From NCBI GenBank assembly GCA_035252155.1, contig DATFDL010000478.1, positions 1-9,361 on the forward strand: 9,361 nt of DNA, written 5' to 3'. The translations under genes and the position numbers were made by a program. The notes beneath the pieces are model-generated. The model was given only the letters and a program-made list of their open reading frames with translations. It was not told the DNA's origin and searched no databases. Of this stretch, positions 6,801-9,361 are shown in pieces. The first letter of the stretch is position 1; each line of letters opens with the position of its first letter. Source of the stretch: JAICLL01 sp035252155. Lineage in GTDB: Bacteria; Planctomycetota; Planctomycetia; Pirellulales; JAICIG01.

Positions 6801-7721
6801 GTCGTTGCCGCCAAAGTTGTAAATCAGGTTGCCTTGAAAGGTGACGTTGAGGTTGGTGGCAAAGGGCACCGCGAAGGCATAGAGCGCCGAGTTCGTGGCG
6901 GCGGCCGACCCCAGGTCGTGTACTTCGTTGTCGCTGACCACGGCGCCCGGCGAGCTGCCGGCCGAGCCGCTGCCGATCTCGATGCCGGTGTCGCGCACGT
7001 CGTAGACATCGTTGTCGTTGACGACTGCGTTGGTGACGCCCTGAAAGCGAATGCCCTTGCCGGCGGCCGGGTCGACGGCGTGGTGCACGAAGTTGTCGAG
7101 GATCTGCGCGTTCGAGTAGACCGCCGCGGGGTTGGTGTCGATCACTTCGTCGAGCGTGTCGCGCAGGTCGAAGCCGTTAATCGTGACGTTGTTGGCGCCG
7201 ATGACAAAAGTGTCGGCCACGGTGCCGCCGCCGTCGAGCACCGCTTCGTTCGGCCCGCCCTCGACGCGCGTCGAACCGGCGCTGGGCCGCGGATCGACGT
7301 TGGCCTGGGGGCCGAGAATCGTCAGCGGCGTGGTGACGCTGACGGGGGCAGAAAGCTGATACAGCCCCGCGGCCACTTGAATGGTGTCGCCCGACGCCGC
7401 CGCGTTCACGGCGGTCTGGATGTCGCTGAAGGCGTTGGTACCGAAGGTCAAGCCGGATTGCTGGTCGGGCTTACCGGAGTCCCAGGTGACGGTATCGCCG
7501 GCGCTCAGGCCCGGCGGGGCAACGTCGTTGGTAATGGCAAACGTCGGCGCGACGTAAAGCGTGGCCAGCACACGGCGGTTTTCGAGCAGCTCGACTGTCG
7601 GAGCGGCGAGTGCACGGCGCCGAGTATTCAGCGGGCCGGAGCGTTTGGCCGAACGGCGCGACGCCGCGCGCCGTGGGCGGGGGAAAAAAGAAGCGGGCAG
7701 GGAGGTAAATCGTGGGTGCAT
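3885..7721 (-). CDS. Giant secreted beta-helix / IPT / PKD / DUF4214 protein
   Basis: The 1278-residue protein starts with a long basic leader (R/K-rich, 1-45) ending in VELLENRRVLAT, which matches the LEPR-XLL type of motif seen at the N-termini of large planctomycete exported proteins. Residues about 75-440 are a right-handed parallel beta-helix of the pectate-lyase/NosD type, with DIQTAVNAAASGDTIQVAAG and repeated N-x-V-x-x-N turns to NWWGS. About 470-760 is a second beta-rich segment (INEGIQDVAVGGTVTVLNG; LSGAGTVNAVVNVAG) like autotransporter-type strand repeats. About 765-850 is an IPT/TIG domain. Two PKD-like domains follow, around IDWGDGTS (892) and INWGDGTT (1005). About 1070-1275 holds four DUF4214 units (VYRDLLGRPVDAGALKYW and relatives), commonly C-terminal in bacterial surface or secreted proteins. 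It probably binds or cleaves polysaccharide or acts as an adhesin; no catalytic residues can be assigned by eye. ATG 7721 has only weak Shine-Dalgarno-like purines upstream. A plausible promoter is at 7830-7857. Confidence 0.9.
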   Translation of the reverse strand: MHPRFTSLPASFFPRPRRAASRRSAKRSGPLNTRRRALAAPTVELLENRRVLATLYVAPTFAITNDVAPPGLSAGDTVTWDSGKPDQQSGLTFGTNAFSDIQTAVNAAASGDTIQVAAGLYQLSAPVSVTTPLTILGPQANVDPRPSAGSTRVEGGPNEAVLDGGGTVADTFVIGANNVTINGFDLRDTLDEVIDTNPAAVYSNAQILDNFVHHAVDPAAGKGIRFQGVTNAVVNDNDVYDVRDTGIEIGSGSAGSSPGAVVSDNEVHDLGSAAATNSALYAFAVPFATNLNVTFQGNLIYNFGGNDAIKVGAKNGADRALTGGSVLDNVVHDVVEDGITIDASNTLVQGNEIYNSSSDNAAIYVEHSNGGDTIENNYVHNNTAALAAILIGDTKTAPTGVVVSDNSIVNNAHNLLLFRDLGSGNTVDASANWWGSADPTVVAASVVSTTPGQVDFTPWLNSGTDTAPTTPGFQPDFSALTVAPAAISPEFGAAGRINEGIQDVAVGGTVTVLNGNYNEGITFNKQAVVAISGTVNGTITGTLGTVAATGPLTLGDGTAGAINTSSALNVGSQTVTLSDSNTAVLGGVGLAGGTLTATNGIDLVPTPVVGPPANTNPLALGNTGILSGAGTVNAVVNVAGTGAGISPSASAGTLTVTSATFNSDAAFNVGINGTTPGTGYSQLIAGGGVNLNGATLGGSAGFTPIAGQTFEIINNTSANPISGTFAGLPEGAHVALGNAQFTISYTGGDGNDVVLTAVNATPTVSGVVPPRLVEGSGDTTITVNGTGFVNGSTVQFNGQPLTTTFVSATQLTAVVPAADMSEEGAGSVTVVTPGPGGGTSTATSVPIDDAPLTAMAVTLSATEASSLTGAVASFTDADPNGTVSDYTATIDWGDGTSVTGSIAAGTSGGFDVSGTHAYAEDGTYTVSVKITDAGGATATATSSVTVTEPELTGASASITGQERVALGTVPGSANSAAPQAVLATFTHGPNLEAATDFTTTINWGDGTTSVGTVVVASPAGTGYQVLGAHTYLDEGTFAVTVTINDEASSTVVHSTAKIAEEPLPGGIQGTATQRWINEVYRDLLGRPVDAGALKYWTTQAADGEKLSQIVSQIEQSGTAHEYYHVQVQSLYARYLHRTADTQGLNSFVTALVDGATLDQVAASIVGSPEFYRTQGGGSDSGFLNALYQDALGRPIDAQGMSYFEQQLSHEGHAAVAAQVFGSPEYRDALVNEDFMLLLDRPAEASAQSFYAGQLAHGTSNDAILAAIAASDEYFAKTA

Positions 7722-7829
7722 GTCAGGCGCCTTGCCTCAGGGTGGTGTAAATCGCGAGGGCGTATCATGGCCGGTTGATCGACGAGCGTCCTTCACTCGG
7801 GCGGAGCGTCCGCAGTTTATCAAACTCCC

Positions 7830-7857
7830 ATAGTAGGTGCGGCGACGGGGCTGTCAA
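7830..7857 (-). promoter_or_regulatory. Predicted promoter of the giant secreted-protein gene
   Basis: On the minus strand TTGACA (7857-7852) is followed after 16 bases by TACTAT (7835-7830), 4 of 6 matches to the -10 consensus. The message would begin near 7823, leaving a leader of about 100 bases before ATG 7721. The heptamer array starts 19 bases upstream of the -35 box. Confidence 0.45.
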
Positions 7858-7875
7858 TGAAAAAGCGGCGGAGCA

Positions 7876-7986
7876 GGGTTCAGGGTTCACGGAAAGGGTT
7901 CAGGGTTCAGGGTTCAGGGTTCAGGGTTCAGGGTTCAGGGTTCAGGGTTCAGGGTTCAGGGTTCAGGGTTCAGGGTTCAGGGTTCA
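7876..7986. repeat. Heptamer array 2 (2 + 13 x GGGTTCA)
   Basis: Two GGGTTCA units (7876-7889), the spacer CGGAAA (7890-7895), then thirteen identical tandem units (7896-7986). On the plus strand every unit offers a GGG run separated by TTCA, which fits a chain of G-quadruplexes. The array is immediately followed by GAATTTTTGT, shared with the flanks of arrays 1 and 3. A plus-strand frame reads it as repeated GSGFRVQ, which is a product of the repeat and not a gene. Perfect identity over 13 units suggests recent or continuing slippage. Confidence 0.95.
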
Positions 7987-8072
7987 GAATTTTTGTTCGA
8001 CGTCACGAGGTTCATGCTGGCGGTTCCCCTTGAAAAGCGAGATTCTCACCTTTCGACGTGGCACAAGGATGC

Positions 8073-8100
8073 TGAACCCTGAACCCTGAACCCTGAACCC
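8073..8100. repeat. Heptamer array 3 (4 x TGAACCC, inverted to array 2)
   Basis: Four perfect TGAACCC units, opposite in orientation to array 2, followed by six T (8101-8106, the last one being the first base of the stop codon complement). The array ends 5 bases from the nuclease stop. On the minus-strand transcript its GGGTTCA units could pair with the TGAACCC units of array 2 across an 86-base loop. That loop carries a diverged direct repeat starting TTCGACGT at 7996 and 8052. Confidence 0.92.
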
Positions 8101-8105
8101 TTTTT

Positions 8106-9290
8106 TCACGCTTCGAGCACCTTGTTGCCAAATAACAACTGGTCGATTTCAGCCAGCCGAAAATCGCGGCGGCGGCCGATGCTGTCGTTGACCAGCCGCA
8201 TGAGGGCTTCGACCTCGATAAACACGACGCCGCGGATGGGTGTGCCGGTCATAAAACCGGCCAGTTTCTCCAGATCGGCGTGGCGAAAACCGCGGCCGAC
8301 CACGGCAAAATAGACGCGCTCGACGCCCGACTGCTGAAGCTCGCGCGTGTGGCGAGTGGCGTATTCGCAGAACTGCCGATCGTCGGTGCCCAGCGTGTAG
8401 CCGCGGCGGCGGACTTTGGCGTCGACGATCACCGCGAACCGTTCGGCCGCGGCCACCGCCAGGCAATCAGCCACCCGTCCGCAGCCCTGCCCGAGCTCGC
8501 GCACCTCAAAGCCGAGGCAGCGAAACGCCTCGGCGCAGCGCTGCTCAAAGAGCGTCGAGACAGGCGTGTGGGCGACTCCTTCGGCGCTGTGCGATCTGTA
8601 GGGAACGCCCTCTGTGGCGTTCCGCAGCCCGCAGGCCAAATGTTCGAGATCGCACAACGCGGCCGGCAAATAGGGAAACCGCGCCGAGGCCGAGCGAACC
8701 TGCGGCGGCGGACACCCGTCGGCATCGAGAGGCAATGGTGATTCGCTGGTTTCGGCTCGCGGCGGTTCGACGGCGGCGACGGACCGCGAGGATCGTGCCA
8801 CACTTTGCGGCGGCAGCCAAAGCCGGTCTTCGCGTTCGGCCACCCGCCAGGCGATATTCAAAAACCGCGGGTCGCCGTTTTGCTCGCGGACGGTCTGCTC
8901 ACTGATGGTGGTCAGCAGGTCGGCGCCGCCGCCGGTCGCAGCCCTACGGGCGGTACGCTCTTTCTTGGTCTCGCGGCTTTGCCGGCTGCGGTCGAAGCTG
9001 TCGATAGCCCATGTCCAGAGCGTGTCCCACCGCTTGCCACAACGGAAGCGCATCTTTTGGGCCAGCGGGTGCCTGGCATGGGCCGCCAGCCAATTCTCGA
9101 CCTGGGCGGCAATGGCGAAGACGCGCTGCCGCGACAGCGCGTAATCGGCGGCGACGCGCTCGTGCGTCTCGCCCTCGATTCTGATTCGCTCATAAATCGC
9201 GCAGTTACGTGGGCCAGGCTGCCGTGCCGGGCGGCCTCCTTGGTTCGATGGCAGTTCGTTCATTTTTCGCCGGGGGGTTACCGTTGACAT
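8106..9290 (-). CDS. HTH/terminase-small-like domain fused to a FokI-type nuclease
   Basis: The 394-residue product has two halves. Residues 31-68 (ERIRIEGETHERVAADYALS then RQRVFAI) look like a sigma-r4/terminase-small-subunit HTH. Residues 95-160 (DRSRQSRETKKERT and EQNGDPRFLNIAWRVAER) resemble the helical region of phage small terminases. The C-terminal half (about 205-390) follows the FokI cleavage domain: the helix YLPAALCDLEHLA, then LFEQRCAEAF, then D275 in VADCLAV, VIVDAK with D290 and K292 (matching FokI D450, D467 and K469), RGYTLGTDDRQFCEY, and IRGVVFIEVEALMRLV. The PD-(D/E)XK active site appears intact. FokI is about 580 residues and uses winged-helix recognition domains that are absent here. 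A palindrome-derived insert of about 20 residues (222-243) separates the first two catalytic-domain helices. No methyltransferase lies in the window, so a restriction role is unproved. ATG 9290 lacks a Shine-Dalgarno; ATG 9263 is an alternative. Confidence 0.8.
   Translation of the reverse strand: MSTVTPRRKMNELPSNQGGRPARQPGPRNCAIYERIRIEGETHERVAADYALSRQRVFAIAAQVENWLAAHARHPLAQKMRFRCGKRWDTLWTWAIDSFDRSRQSRETKKERTARRAATGGGADLLTTISEQTVREQNGDPRFLNIAWRVAEREDRLWLPPQSVARSSRSVAAVEPPRAETSESPLPLDADGCPPPQVRSASARFPYLPAALCDLEHLACGLRNATEGVPYRSHSAEGVAHTPVSTLFEQRCAEAFRCLGFEVRELGQGCGRVADCLAVAAAERFAVIVDAKVRRRGYTLGTDDRQFCEYATRHTRELQQSGVERVYFAVVGRGFRHADLEKLAGFMTGTPIRGVVFIEVEALMRLVNDSIGRRRDFRLAEIDQLLFGNKVLEA
8596..8627. 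repeat. Palindrome inside the nuclease gene
   Basis: A perfect 8-bp stem GGAACGCC (8602-8609) and GGCGTTCC (8616-8623) with a 6-base loop, plus flanking CTG (8596-8598) and CAG (8625-8627). Translated on the minus strand it contributes RNATEGVPYR. It falls where the FokI-like alignment needs an insertion, so it resembles an in-frame palindromic element. Confidence 0.65.
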
Positions 9291-9310
9291 GAAAAGGGTT
9301 TCCGTTGACA
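9275..9310. promoter_or_regulatory. 15-bp direct repeat over the nuclease start, possible operator
   Basis: On the minus strand TGTCAACGG-A/T-AACCC occurs at 9310-9296 and 9289-9275, with 14 of 15 bases identical and 21 bp (two helical turns) from start to start. The second copy begins one base inside the ATG 9290 codon. Such same-face spacing suits cooperative protein binding, and the encoded HTH protein itself is a candidate. If translation starts at 9263, the whole repeat is leader. Confidence 0.45.
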
Positions 9311-9361
9311 GAAATAAAAAGTGTGTACAGGGTCGTGTAGCTCTAACTTGGCGGCCCTCTT
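9311..9361. other. Upstream end of window, nothing assigned
   Basis: The bases upstream of the nuclease gene include an A-rich run (9311-9320). No clear minus-strand promoter and no gene are visible before the window ends. Confidence 0.4.

Noticed and set aside
6483..7778. 431-residue plus-strand open frame opposite the giant gene
   Set aside because: It mirrors the high-GC coding strand of the beta-helix protein, is rich in Arg/Val/Gly/Ala with no domain, and has no ribosome site. It is a shadow frame.
7775..8089. Plus-strand frame encoding repeated GSGFRVQ
   Set aside because: The peptide comes from the heptamer array (21 bases per repeat of seven residues). There is no other support for a protein.
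7876..8100. CRISPR array
   Set aside because: The units are 7 bp and directly abutting, with no spacers and no cas genes.
9327..9361. tRNA-like 5' end (GTGTAGCTC then TTGG)
   Set aside because: The GCTC of the supposed D-stem has no GAGC partner, and the window ends before any further arm could be checked.

Overview
The window looks like a GC-rich planctomycete chromosome segment, probably from the Pirellulales or a related group. The evidence is the combination of a PEP-CTERM surface protein, a giant secreted beta-helix/PKD/DUF4214 protein with a LEPR-XLL-like leader, a VanZ-type membrane protein with three VanZ units, and several families of short dispersed repeats between the genes. No rRNA, complete tRNA, CRISPR array, integrase or transposase gene was seen. 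The taxonomic call rests on protein architecture only.

Layout. A membrane protein with three VanZ-like units reads rightward (open frame from 97, first usable start codon 172, end 1434). A heptamer repeat lies just upstream, and the gene has no convincing start codon. A good sigma70-like promoter (1532-1559) then precedes a small predicted secreted protein of unknown function (1627-2073) and a PEP-CTERM/exosortase substrate with an ideal Shine-Dalgarno (2153-2977). A 100-bp imperfect hairpin (2982-3083) separates these from three leftward genes: a Cys-rich four-helix copper-storage-like protein (3106-3582), the 1278-residue beta-helix/IPT/PKD/DUF4214 protein (3885-7721), and a 394-residue protein (8106-9290) that joins an HTH/terminase-small-subunit-like N-terminal half to a FokI-type nuclease domain.

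The intergenic DNA holds the least ordinary material. There are three arrays of the heptamer GGGTTCA (3, 2+13 and 4 units) with a shared flanking motif, two of them in opposite orientation. A REPIN-like element (3635-3786) has 36-bp inverted arms, each of which is also a hairpin, and the two differences between the arms are a compensatory base-pair swap inside that small hairpin. A second heptamer type (AACTTCA) abuts the stop of the giant gene. Inside the nuclease gene, a palindrome appears to have been inserted in frame into a loop of the catalytic domain. A 15-bp direct repeat at 21-bp spacing overlaps the nuclease start and could be an operator.

How the genes work together: the PEP-CTERM protein and probably its small neighbour form one exported cell-surface unit. 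The giant protein is a separate secreted or surface protein. The VanZ-like, copper-storage-like and nuclease genes have no evident functional link with each other in this window. All family assignments were made by eye, without database searches.
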